This document shows positions 50,380 to 62,239 of a stretch of 64,000 nt of DNA, piece after piece. The position numbers and the translations under genes are program-made. The first letter of the stretch is position 1, and every line of letters begins with the position of its first letter. The notes beneath the pieces were generated by a model, which did no database searches, had not been told where the DNA came from, and saw only the letters and a list, made by a program, of their open reading frames with translations. The stretch comes from Coriaria nepalensis (Eukaryota; Streptophyta; Magnoliopsida; Cucurbitales; Coriariaceae): the NCBI GenBank assembly GCA_027186245.1, contig CP114493.1:3603501-3667500 (forward strand), written 5' to 3'.

Positions 50380-51640
50380 ATATTCGTTGAAAGAGAGAAA
50401 CACGATCACTTTCTCCACCGCCGATTTCTCCTTTGTTCCTCTCACAACTTCCTTCCATAACAAACTGAAGAAGGTAACATATGAATTTTGAGATTTATCG
50501 TTATATTTAATCCTCTGTTTGTTTTAGGGATAGACGAATTACTGGATTATGAATTTTCAGTGGCTCAGATGATTATAGTTAAGCTTGGTTTGTTTGATGT
50601 CCATTGTCCAGCCCTCTGTTTGTAATTCCATTGTTTGTGAATATCCCCTGATTTTTTTATTTTTTTTTTTGAATGAGGGGGCCATTGATGAATTGTTTCT
50701 TTTTGGCCTGCCTTTAGGTCGTATGTTCTTATTTTTCGGTCAGTTATTCTTCGATTAATCAATAAATAGAATCTAGGCTGGAGTTGTTCTCTGTTAGTGT
50801 TAGATTATGTGTCTGATAGAGGAGCTGCATCTAAAATTTTGTTATCAATATGGGAATTTGGTCAAAATGGCAAGTGTCCCTTTTTTTTTTGAATTTCTGC
50901 GAGGTAAAATGAATTTTTCATTCAAACGTACAATTTATGCTGATTGGGGTCTTGCGGACCTAAACTGAATTGAGATTAAAGGAAGGCAAGTCTATTCTCG
51001 ATCATTTTGCTTTTTTGTGTATGGAGAGAGACTAGTCGTGTCAAGGAGAAATTCTGGAACACACGGACAGTAGATACATTACATCCTCTCATACTTTTGA
51101 TCTACTTATAGGAGGGAGGTCATGTAGGATAGGGGTATTGAGAGGACTTTAGTTTTATCTGTTACTTTGAACTTCTTATCTGGGTTCAATAGCGGAAGGC
51201 TGTGTCTCGGGGTAGAGAAGTTGTGAAATTATGAAGCACGTGTACATTTGTCTCTCTCTTCTATTTTTTTGAATCATTATACCTGAAGATATCTTTGTCT
51301 TTTATTTCTAATATTCTTCCGATGGTTTATTTCGTTTTTTCATTTGAATGTTTGTGAGCTTGCCGTTGGATTTAATTGGCGCAAAGTCAGATATTATTTT
51401 ATTAGTTATACATATATATATATGCGTGTGTGCATGTCTATTATTATTATTCTTCTTCTATTACAGAACCCCTCCGAACCGTACCCGTATCATACGTGTT
51501 AAATTTCTATACGAATATGCAGTATCTAGTTGTGAGTACTCTCAATTTATTTCCTCGCCTGTTAACAGACTTGTTGCAGGTGAAATATTTGATTGAAGCT
51601 AAACAAGGAATCAGTAGAGAGAGAAAGTGAGAGGAGTATC
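50380..51640 (+). promoter_or_regulatory. 5' leader of the LYR gene with an intron of about 1.1 kb
   Basis: A CT-rich first exon ends at ctgaagaag (50473) with donor gtaaca. An acceptor gttgcag ends at 51579. The leader then continues for about 60 bases to the ATG at 51641. The intron (50474-51579) has no coding content. The transcription start is not fixed. Confidence 0.55.
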
Positions 51641-51913
51641 ATGCCATCACTGCAAACGGCTCTCCCTCCTGAACTCGCCAACAATGTGATTAGACTTTAC
51701 CGCGAGTGCCTAAGGAGGGCCAAGTATATTGGCCACAGGCAGCATAACACAGAGCTTGTTGTAGGAATGGTGAGGGATCAGTTTAAAAAGCACATGGGCG
51801 AGACTGATCCATACAAGATACAGAAGTTGAAAGATGATGCGGCCAGGGGGCTTATCAACCACATTCTATTCGAGTCTGAAAAGATGACTGGTCGCAAATT
51901 TAGCCAGAGCTAA
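51641..51913 (+). CDS. LYR-motif (Complex1_LYR family) small protein, 90 aa
   Basis: A single coding exon runs from ATG 51641 to TAA 51911-51913. The protein starts MPSLQTALPPELANNVIRLY and carries the LYR signature as RLYRECLRRAKYI, followed by basic residues and a phenylalanine in RDQFKKHMGETDP, the usual tail of this fold. It ends GRKFSQS. LYR proteins are small helical mitochondrial factors that bind acyl-ACP and help insert Fe-S clusters or assemble respiratory complexes. The precise client cannot be read here. The in-frame ATG is preceded by a stop (tga at 51628) in the same frame, so this start is secure. Length and start resemble the conserved plant LYR protein of about 90 residues related to Arabidopsis At2g39725 (from memory). 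Confidence 0.9.
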   Translation: MPSLQTALPPELANNVIRLYRECLRRAKYIGHRQHNTELVVGMVRDQFKKHMGETDPYKIQKLKDDAARGLINHILFESEKMTGRKFSQS

Positions 51914-52821
51914 AATGAGATCTTAGAGCTAGTTTTCCCTACTTAGATTGGGTGGTATTGAAGGCAATGATGGTGATCATTCCTAAAGTCCTCTCTGATG
52001 GCTGTGTCTAGAGATCTGAAGAGTGGTGGTCATAATAATTTTTGGACCATTATATCCATGTTCATAACTTAGTTTTGAGTGAACTAGGATGTCCCTCCAG
52101 CTTTTACATCCTCTAGACAGTTATTATCATGCCCCAAGCTTAAAACTTACAATAAAATTGACGCAGGTGCTTGTCTTATCATGCCTATTTAGCATATCAC
52201 GTCAGCCTAATTAAGGTGAAAATTCTGATTTTCATTTGTAATCCCAATTACTAATTCCACCCGTACTTTTTTTCCCCAAGTTACTATGGGTAGAAATTAA
52301 CTTCATCTTCATCAATCTCCGCGCTGTCTCTCTCCTTCGAGAACTGATGTTGTCGTAACCAAATTGAACTCATTGGTTCCCAAATCATTTCGATCTGGTT
52401 TTACAACCGAAACAGATCGAGATTAGGTCGACTTCGATCTACTTTAGAGATTCGAGAACTAGATTGAAAAAGATATATGGTTCTAGAACAAACTAGGCGA
52501 AATCGATCTGACTCGCCTTGAACCAGATATAATCAATTCTTGAGAGAGATAGAGGGAGAGAAAAACATTGGCGGTGGCGACGTTTCTGGGAGATTGATGA
52601 ACGTCAAGTTGGAGTTGATTTATAAGGAAAGAAGCTTAAGGAGTAAAAATAAAAATGAAATATAGGTTCAGAAAATAGGATTGAAAAAAAACACATAATT
52701 TTCAAACTTTCATATGGATTATGAGGCATACTGATTATAGACATGACATGTTAGCATATTTTATTATTAAAAGATAAAATTAAATAAAAATTAAACCACT
52801 GAAACCTCTTTTCTTTTTTTT

Positions 52822-52854
<33 letters not shown>

Positions 52855-54600
52855 GAATTGAGGTGTTATTTAAATTATCAGCTCGAGTGATGATCACTTT
52901 TGAATCAATTGTCTCGGACAACGTAGTTACTCTAAATAGGGGAAGTAATTTTGCCTTACGTTAGGGATATATCGCATACCATATGGATTTATTTTTCCAT
53001 GTTATATAAAATATTACTGTTCGAGAAATTGTATTTTTTATTTTTTTTATTTGTTAAATATTTAAAATGACATTTTGTATTTTGTTTAAAGTTCTGATAA
53101 CCTTTGCATTTTTCCAATCTATCTAATCACTATCCACTAACCAACAATCTGATGATGTGGCAAGTCATATTATTTATAAAAAAAATTCAGTTGTTAAAAT
53201 TTGACCCCTAATTTATTTTCTTCCCATACTAATTTATTTTTTTTCCTTTTAGACCCCTAATTTTGTCCGGAAAATCTGAAAATCCTATTTTCTTGAGAAA
53301 CTTTACAGATTTTCCCGAGAAAATATGGGTTTCCTAGAAGAAGATGAAAAAACAAGTCAGGCAGTCTATTACGTCTAAATTTAAATAAAATCGCATCTAG
53401 TGTTTTATTATAATTTGAAACTAGATGGGATTTTGCACATGGTTCGATGTGAAATCGAAGGAGATGCAACTTCCCATAAATACGAAAAAGAAAAAGAATA
53501 AGAAAGAAAACAAAGCCATATGTGAAATCACATCCAACGTTCAATTCCTAATGTGATTTAGCATTTGAATCCAGAAGCTTAATCGCAACTGAAGTTCGAA
53601 CTTCAGATGATTTGATGCAAAATTGAACCATATGTGATTTTCCAGATGAAAAATAAAAATCCTAGCATTCAATTTCATATTGCATCTGGTGTTCGAATTC
53701 AGATGCGAAATAGCATTTGGTCTTTTTTATTATATATAATTATAATTTTAAGTTAGGAGTTTAAACAGATAAAAAATAAAGAATGGGGAAAAATGAAATA
53801 AAAAGAATAAATAATAAAGGTCAAATATTAAAAAAAGTCAAAAGAATAAAGAAAAATATATTTTTAAGGAGAATGATATACAATATCAGCATGTCATGTC
53901 ATCAGTCCATCAAAATAAAATAGGTCAAATAGGTGTTATGGGAAGCTTGGCCCACTTAAAAAAATATATGAAATCTTTGGCAACCTTAAAAAGATATAAG
54001 GACTTGTTTAGTTCGATTCTTTTATGGGAATGAGAATAAAAATGAAATAAAAATGAGAATGATGATTTTTTTAGTATCTGTTTGGTTGCATAAGAAATAA
54101 ATTAGAATAAAAATGAGAATGTAGATCGAAATATCTTTAGTCCCAATTAAAATTCAATCTTGATTACTTAGTCTACTCATCTACCTATCTTCTTTTCTGT
54201 TTATCCTCATATTTCTGCATATTAATTTAGTCTACATATTTATCTAAACTATAGGACTATGTTTATGATCAACAAGATTACTATTAGTAGACTCATTTCA
54301 GAGGAGCTTATTGGGATTACGCCTAAATTTCAATTTTCATGGGTCTTACCTTTTATTATGCTAATTGAAAGTTGAAAAAGGAAATAAAGCAATTACTAGC
54401 TTTACTACTGTTGAGACATCAAAATAGTCTACATGTTTATATCTCTTCATTTCATTTAGTCTACATGTTTACCTAGACTAAATTATCAACAAGATACTTC
54501 AAATATCACAAGTATTGAATACAAGTTGATTGGTTTTTTTTATTTTTTTTATTCAAAGATTATAAAATATGACATCACATTCAATATTTTGATGGTTAGT
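51914..54600. other. Intergenic, low-complexity and repeat-rich
   Basis: After the LYR 3' UTR there is no supportable gene. A T-rich run of about 50 bases, including an uninterrupted poly(T) of about 30, lies at 52802-52853. 53350-53720 has loose iterations of a motif like gcatctggtgttcgaattcag in both orientations. 54010-54125 has repeated aaaaatgagaatg text. Confidence 0.5.
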
Positions 54601-54702
54601 TTTTATACTTGAAATAATGAGCTTTTGATGAAAAATCATGAATCATAACCAACCGATTCAACTCCATTCTCCGAAGTGAATGCTACAAGATTTAATAATC
54701 AC

Positions 54703-54738
54703 GGTCATGGTCATGGTCATGGTCATGGTCATGGTCAT
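54703..54738 (+). repeat. (GGTCAT)6 hexanucleotide repeat
   Basis: Six perfect copies of ggtcat encode alternating Gly-His in the copia gag frame, followed by ggtcgaggtcgt (Gly-Arg). Confidence 0.95.
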
Positions 54739-57691
54739 GGTCGAGGTCGTAGAGAGATTGAAAAAAATTTTGTAATCAACGAGGATGTTTATTTTGACCA
54801 TTTGGGAGTGGCGTAGATTTCTTCGTGATAACTAAATTTGAAAGTTGATTTTTCTTATGACAATAATAATTAGTTAATTGAAGATGTTATAATTTAAAAT
54901 TATGTTAAAATCCTTTTCATTTTGTATGTTTTTACTTATGATAGTGGGTTTCAACTAATAGTGGTGTGTTTTAATCTTAAAGATTGCATTGTAATGGTTA
55001 TATTTTAATATTTTATTATAAACTTATTATGTTTCCTTTTTTCTTATGAAGAAAAATATGAATTTTCCTGATCATATACTTGAATCGAATAATTAAGGCA
55101 ATGACACACACCATAGTTAAACATAAGCAATATTTTTCAAGCTTAACAGAGATGAAGGCAAATGTGAAGACAATATCAAGTTCTGCAAACTTGGTTGAAG
55201 ACTCTGGAAGAGCTAACATAATATTTACTTGGGGGAACAAAGTTCATAATTAATAATGCTTTATTTTCTACTAAATCGAAAAGAAATCAGGTAAGTTTCA
55301 AAATTATTTATCGAAATGAGTATCATAATGAGACTACCAATAAAAATATTATAGAATATAATCTTATCATATTAAACATCTCTTCTAGAAAATAAATACT
55401 ACATATACTACCCGCTTTATCTTTTGGTTTGTACAATACAAGTATTATTATACTTGAAGTCAATTCAATAATAAACTAGAAGATCAATAATTCAAATAAT
55501 TTTATCATTTGGCATGACCGGTTGGGCTATCTCGAATCAATATTAATGCAAATAATTATTGAAAATTAACATGGACGTCCATTGAAAAACCATAAGATTT
55601 TTCAATCTAATAAATTCTCATGAGTTGCTTGTTCTCAAGGCAAATTAGTCATTGGACCATCACCAACTAAAACTGGGACTGAATTCCCAAAATTTCTTGA
55701 ACACATTTGTGGGTCTATTCATCCACCATGTGGACTATTCAATATTTATGATTTTAAAAGATGCATCCACAATATGGTCACATGTCTGTTTATTATCAAC
55801 TCACAACTTAGCAATTGCGAGATTATTTGCTTAAATTATTCTATTACGAGCACAATTTCTAGATTATACGACAATTCGTCTTGATAATGTTGGAGAATTT
55901 ACATCTCAAGTATTTTATGATTATTGTATGTCACTTGGGATAAATCTTGAACAACCTATTGCCCATGTTCATACACAAAATGGTTTAGTAGAATCTTTTA
56001 TTAAGCACTTCCATAACTGCAATACCATTACTCATGAGAACAAAACTTCTTATTTATGTTTGGGGACATTCTATTTTACATGCAGCAACCGTTGTACGCA
56101 TTAGGCCAACATCATATCACAAATTCCATCCAGTACAATTGATTTTTAGTCATGAGCCAAATATTTCCATCTAAGAATAATTGGTTATGCGGTATATGTT
56201 CCAGTTGCTCTGCCACAACATACAAAGATGGGTCCTCAACGGAGGTTAAGAATATATATTAGGTTTGAGTCCCTTTTGATAATTAAATATCTTGAACTCT
56301 CAACATGTGATTCATTTACGGCACGATTTGCCAACTGTCATTTTGATGAGACAATATTCCCATCATTAAGGGGAGAAATTAAACAACTAGATAAAAACAT
56401 CACATGGAATGCATTATCATTATCCAATTTTGATCCTCGTACTAAATAATGTGAACAAAAAGCTTAAAGGATAATTCACTTGCAAAGTATAGCAAATCAA
56501 TTATCAGATTAATTCACCGATCTAAAAAGAGTGACAAAATTACATATATCAGTTGCAAACGCTCCGGCTCATATTGAATTCCCAGTAGGACAATCTTTAG
56601 TATCATAGCTAATGAGTCTAAGGTACACTAGAAGCGTGTAGACTAATTGGTTATAAAGACAAAAATCCTCGAAAAAGAAATAAGCAAATGATCAAAATGA
56701 CACCATTAAGGAGGATAATATTCTAGAGAATTTAGACATAACTAATCATAAAATTTTAGAAGAGGTTCAGGTACCTGATAATAGTGAAAATAAAGAGATC
56801 TCAATAAGTTATGTCTCTATGAAAAAAAGATGTAACGAAAATGAAATAGTTGTCGATAATATTTTTTTTCATATAATATAATGCTTGATATTGTGGATGA
56901 AAATGAAGATCTTGAACGTAAATATGTCGAAGAATGTAGACATAGAAGTGATTGGCCAAAATGCAAACAAGCAATGGAGACGAAATTATGTTCACTTGAG
57001 AAACGTGAAGTTTTTTAACCTGTAGTCTGAATACCTGAAGATGTAAAATCATTTGGGTACAAATATGTATTTGTGCAAAAATGGAACGAAAAAGACGAGT
57101 AAGATATAAAGCACGACTTGTGGCACATAGATTTTCGTAAAGGACTGGTTTTGATTATGAAAAAATATATTCTCCTGTGGTAGATGCAATTACACTTCTA
57201 TATCTCATTAGTCTGGTAACCCATGAGAGACTTTACATGCGAATGATGGATGTCGATTGATAGTGACATTTATATGAAAATCTATAAAGGGCTTATGTTT
57301 GAAGCATGTAATTCAAATTCTTGATAAATATATTCAATCAAATTACAAAGATCTATGAATGGATTAAAGCAATCAGGACGTATGTGGTATAATCGTCTTA
57401 GTCAATATTTGTTGAAAGAATGGTATAATAATGACCACACATTTCCATGTGTTTTTAATAAATAAAAAATCAGAATTTGGATTTGTTATTACTGTTATGT
57501 ATATTGACGATTTGAACATTATTGAAACTTTTGAAGAAAATCTGAAAGTCATAGATTATTTAAAGAAATAGTTTGAGATGAAAGACTTTGGAAAAATAAA
57601 GTTTTATCTTGACCTACAGATCAAGCATTTAGTAGATAAGATCTTCATTCATCAGTCAATTTATATAAAAAATATCCTTAAGATACTTTAT

Positions 57692-59515
57692 CGTCCTGGT
57701 ATGTAACAAAAATTTTCAAAAAAAAACTTTTAGCAATCTTTTATATATACATAAATTAATCTTAAATACTATGTGGAAGAATAATACCTTAGTCAACGTA
57801 AATCGATCGTTAAGACTCACATCACAATCTTCTAAATTGATTCTCGACACATTAGGACGTGTGTGGGCACGTAGAGATAATAAAATTTTATTTTCGGTGA
57901 TCTCTATTCTTTTTCATTCACCTCTCTTAAAATAATTAGAATATGATGTATTTATATAATTATATTAGGGTTTCTATTTAATATTATTTTTAATTTAAAA
58001 TACACTAAATTAATTTGAATTAATAGTTCAAACATAATATTAAATAAAAAAAAAATAATGAGATAATAGGAAACTTGTAATATAATTACAAGATCCCTAT
58101 GCCATTTTCCCCTATGGTTGGCCACTATCATTGTGCAAAAAAAGTGATAGGCTTGTGACATATGTCACATTATGATTGTGTTATCTCCTTATTTTATTTT
58201 GTTAAATCTTTTCAAACCTAAATTAAAATAGAATCTTATCTATTTTAAATTAAATCATATTTTATTTTTATTTTAAATTTGGCTCTCAAATCAATTTAAA
58301 TTTGACTTTCCTAATCTTAATATTAAATTAATATCTTATAACAACTAATATTAGATAACAAATTTAATTTAAAATTAAATATATTATTATTTATAGATTA
58401 TGAATTTTGAAATCACTATAATATTTAAATACATCTTTTAATTAATTAATTAACACAAATTATCTCATAATTATATATTTACCCTAGAAAACTATTTTCT
58501 TTGTGAATAAACCCTTTATCTATGTTTGTCACTCTTATCTTATATAGTATTTTATAGAGGCAACCTGTGAATTATGGACCTATGATTCCAAACTCAAATA
58601 AATTAGATTATTAATTAAACGTTTAATTTAATAAATTTTATTTATTAATCTCAATATTGTTTCATTAAAATATGAGATTGCACTCTTACAATTATATAAT
58701 AAATTATTGACCTATCTCTAGTAGTCCATTGATATTATCATTACATGCAATTTAATCCTCCAATAATTGATTCATAATAAGAGCTAGTCAACATTACCAT
58801 TTTTTCCCTTCTAATTATCTATTTACCTTTAAGTACCATTAATTCATTAGCGAATGGTCATTTTATAACTTAATTATAAATTTGAGCTCAAAACCATTCT
58901 GTTGCAGAATTAACCCTTAAGGGAACCAATATACAATCTTCTATGAAGAAGGTTTGGATTTCATCTCTATAATCATGTTCTCAACCGCTTATCCCAATGA
59001 ATCTCCAAAACAAAAGTCTTTAGCCTGTTTTACAAACAAACCATGACGAGTGAATCGAAAGATTCAATTGACATAAACAAGAGTTCATGACTACTCAGGA
59101 TTTAGATTGATCTGCATATAATTATCTATTGATATAAATAAAATTCATTACAGCAAACGATATGTTGATAAAAAATTAATTCATATTAGGTCATGTTTTA
59201 TATAATCAAAATTATATAAAGCACATTTACTAAAATGTTTATTTACATCAAGAATCCCAATCTAGATCACTTGCATTCATAATGCTAGTAGACCGTACTA
59301 GCAACTATTAATTAAATATTTCATACGTTAATATGTTACAGACAATTTAATTCATTATCTATAATCTTAATCCTCTCGTACTAATACAAGATTATAATTA
59401 CATACACGAATTTAGAATTTTCTGATATTTAAACGCTAATAATAACACATTCAAAAAATTATATATAAAAATGTCACTTTTATTAATTTCATAAAACTAT
59501 ACTTATCTCATGCTT
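57692..59515. repeat. AT-rich dispersed repeat, copy B, inserted in the copia element
   Basis: The copia frame reads up to ILKILY at about 57691 and resumes with an AGAGCA... / YILPAMGALMYLDN-type frame near 59525. The sequence between is collinear with 1640-3250. The flanks gatactttatc (about 57682) and ctatacttatct (about 59503) are similar and may be a decayed target duplication. A start tgtaac at 57702 would fit an LTR, but no matching end was proven. No coding sequence is present. Confidence 0.7.
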
Positions 59516-60452
59516 TTAGAGCATTATGCCCGACACCCTAATGGTTGCTCGATCACTTGATGTGAAAAATGATCATTTTCAATCTCGAGAAGATAACAAA
59601 AAATTGCTTGGTCCCGAAGTACTATATCTTACCTGCAATGGGTGCACTAATGTATCTTGATAATAATACACGACCTGATATAACATTCTATGTAAATTTG
59701 TTAGCAAGATATAGTTCTACTCCAACAAATAATACAATGGAATGAACTTAAATTTGTCTTTCATTATCTTCGAAGGACAATCGATATGAGCTTATTTTAT
59801 TCAAATCATTCTAATTCAGAGCTAGTTGATTATGTTAATGCATGATATTTATTTAATCCACACAAAGATCGATCTCAAACAGGTTATTTATTCACACGTG
59901 GCAATACCGCAATATCATGGAGATCTATTAAGTAAACGTTAGTTACAACTTCATCAAATCATACTGAAATACTCGCAATACATAAGGCAAGTCAAGAATA
60001 CATATGGCTAAGATCGATGACTTAACATATTCGAGGAACATTCAATTTATCTTCTAACAAATAGACTCCTACTATTTTGTATGAGGACAATACTGCATAT
60101 GCTTAGCCTATAATTAAAGAGGGATGCATCAAAGAAGGCAGAAGAAAGTATGTCTCACTGAAATTCTTCTTTACACATGACCTAGATAAATGTGGTGATA
60201 TCAATGTTTGGTAAATTCACTCGAAAGATAATCTAACAAATTTATTTACTAAAAGCACTACGAAACATAACATTCAAAAGATTACTTCACAACATTGGAA
60301 TGCGTCGGCTAAGATACTTAAATTGATGTTTATACTAGGGGGAGTTAGTACATGTTATACTCTTTTTCCTTTGCCATGATTTTTCCAACTGAGTTTTTCT
60401 TGTAAAGCTTTTAACGAGACAACTTCTCGTACTATGAAAATCCAAGAGGAAG

Positions 60453-60690
60453 TGTTGTGTATTATTTGTTGGATGTCTATTGAACTTCTCCCCCACGACT
60501 CCTCCACTTTTATCTCTTTATCAACCTCTTTATTATACTTATCTCATGTCTTTTGGTATTCTAACCATCATGATCATGAGCCTATAAATAGAAGTATTTG
60601 TAGAAAATGAAGAACAACAAGAAACAATAATTCTCTTTTCTCTCTACATTCTCTCTATTATTATCTTGTCCTCTCGTTGTCATAAACAAA
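60453..60690 (+). mobile_element. Probable 3' LTR of the copia element
   Basis: A purine-rich tract ccaagaggaag (60442-60452) precedes tgttgtgtattatttgttgg, the usual polypurine tract then TG start. A TATA-like cctataaata lies near 60582. The end is placed near cataaaca, about 60686, and is approximate. Only one LTR could be seen. Confidence 0.6.
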
Positions 60691-61162
60691 TTTTCTTAGA
60701 TGATGTTGGCTGACTCAGGAGTCCAAGACAGCTGACTTGTGATAGAAAAAATTGCAAGGCTATCGGTTTGTTCCGATGAGCACACGTTGAAGTGCAGGTA
60801 TGCTAAAAGTATAAAGATACTTAAGATTAAGTTAGAACTACTCCTAAGAAAAGCGCGTAGATGACAATAAAGTAAAATACGATAAAGTAAATGACATGAA
60901 ATTTAAAGGAAAACCCGTAAATAGAAAGTAATCTGATTACATAAAAAAAAAAGGCGAAGTGAATAAAAAGTTAAATGGTTTCATATTCTTATCTACTAGA
61001 TCTTCTGAACTATAATGGTAAAAATATATAAAAGACAACTCATATGATGAAATTGATGTTGTATAGTGAAGGAGCGTTCAACTTAAATCATGCAAGCCAA
61101 AGCCTACAGAGCGAAAGAAAGACCAACTAATTTTGTGCGGGTTGATGCTTGAGATGCGGCTA
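60691..61162. other. No recognisable gene
   Basis: AT-rich spacer following the LTR. No coding signal. Confidence 0.45.
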
Positions 61163-61545
61163 AACTAAGTGATATCAACTGGTTTTGTGCAGATTGAAGC
61201 TTGTAGTAAAGTATAACAGAACCAATTTCTTGCGGGTTCTTTTTGCTGACAGTGAGTAGACCTGATTTCTTGCGGGCTCTTTGTCATTACTTAGGGAAGG
61301 AGGATGTGCTATTGAGACAAGTAGAACTGGTTTTGTGTGGTTCTTCATCCTGCCGGGTGGCAGTTTAGAATCGGTTTTGTACGGGTTCTTTATTCTATTG
61401 GGTGGCGGCCTAGAACTGATTTTGTGCAAGCTCTTGATCGTCCTTTGGGGAGGGAGGATATGTTGTTGAGGTGAATAAAATCGATTTTATATGGGTTCTT
61501 CATCCTGCCGAGTGGCAACCTATAACCAGTTTTATGCAAGCTCTC
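61163..61545. repeat. Two-level degenerate tandem repeat
   Basis: About seven units of some 45 bp share a core like aactggttttgtgcgggttctt. They are grouped into a larger unit of about 155 bp that occurs twice: the string gggaggaggatgtgctattgag-like text at about 61293-61316 recurs at about 61446-61471, followed in each case by ttcttcatcctgccgggtgg-like text (about 61343 and 61497). It has no gene. Confidence 0.8.
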
Positions 61546-62239
61546 GGCCGCGTTCTTTCTCTTCAATGGAAGATGTTATTTATAGAGGAAATAGAACCTC
61601 TCTGACTTGAAAACTAAGCAAAAATATTTGCCAAAATAGTATACATGATAAACAAATTTAGGAAGTTGGACTAAGTTTATTACTTAGGGAGGAAACCTTC
61701 GCAGCTTCTATAATTCCCCTCATTAAGTCCAAAGGGAAAAGGTCGACTTTAGCCATTATCGCCCAATTAGTCTCATTTTTCTGCTAATTTCACCAATTTA
61801 TTTTCAAACATTTTCCATGTCATCCACCAAATATTAAAATGATAATTTTTACATCGACACATGTACATTTAATTACAACAAAAAAATCTTTTTAAGCTTT
61901 TTAAATATTATAAGATTTTAGGGGGAAAAAACAACAAATAGGGGAACTTTTAACCTTTGGTCCTTTTTTAAATTTATTTATTGCATGAAGAAAATACGGA
62001 GAAGCAAGGTTCTTTCCTCCCGAACAAAATAACAAAAAAGCATAAGCAAAATTGTAATTTGATAGAGGTGTTGATAAAGGAAAATACGGCAAAGCAAAAT
62101 TGAGAAAAACGACTATTCAGTATAAATATCAATCGACTACAAAATCACTGACTGAAACAGAAATAAAGTTAAATGTTCACCCTTTCCAACAAATCGAGAT
62201 TGTTGATATGATATTTTAGTATATGACCCCCCCCAAACT
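61546..62239. other. Spacer and 3' flank of eIF3i
   Basis: AT-rich. 61810-61870 shares text with 5370-5430. The last part should hold the eIF3i 3' UTR, including a C8 run at 62227-62234 just after the stop. No other gene is seen. Confidence 0.5.

Larger units (their letters stand above)
54690..60452 (+). mobile_element. Ty1/copia retrotransposon body, decayed and interrupted
   Basis: Pieces appear in copia order on plus. A gag tail with HGHGHGHGHGHGRGR sits at about 54700-54752. Integrase-like text spans about 55500-56450 (FVGLFIHHVDYSIFMILKDA region, and GPQRRLRIYIRFESLLIIKY at 56231). Reverse transcriptase is at 57030-57690 (FGYKYVFVQKWNEKDE, frameshifted). RNase H is at 59530-60290 (MGALMYLDNNTRPDITFYVN, TGYLF-like and RGNTAISWRS-like blocks). 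Stops and frameshifts are everywhere, so it is inactive. The 5' LTR was not found. An AT-rich repeat separates reverse transcriptase from RNase H. Confidence 0.85.

Noticed and set aside
61163..61545. CRISPR-like array
   Set aside because: Repeat units are degenerate and of two types with no unique spacers, and the genome is a plant's.
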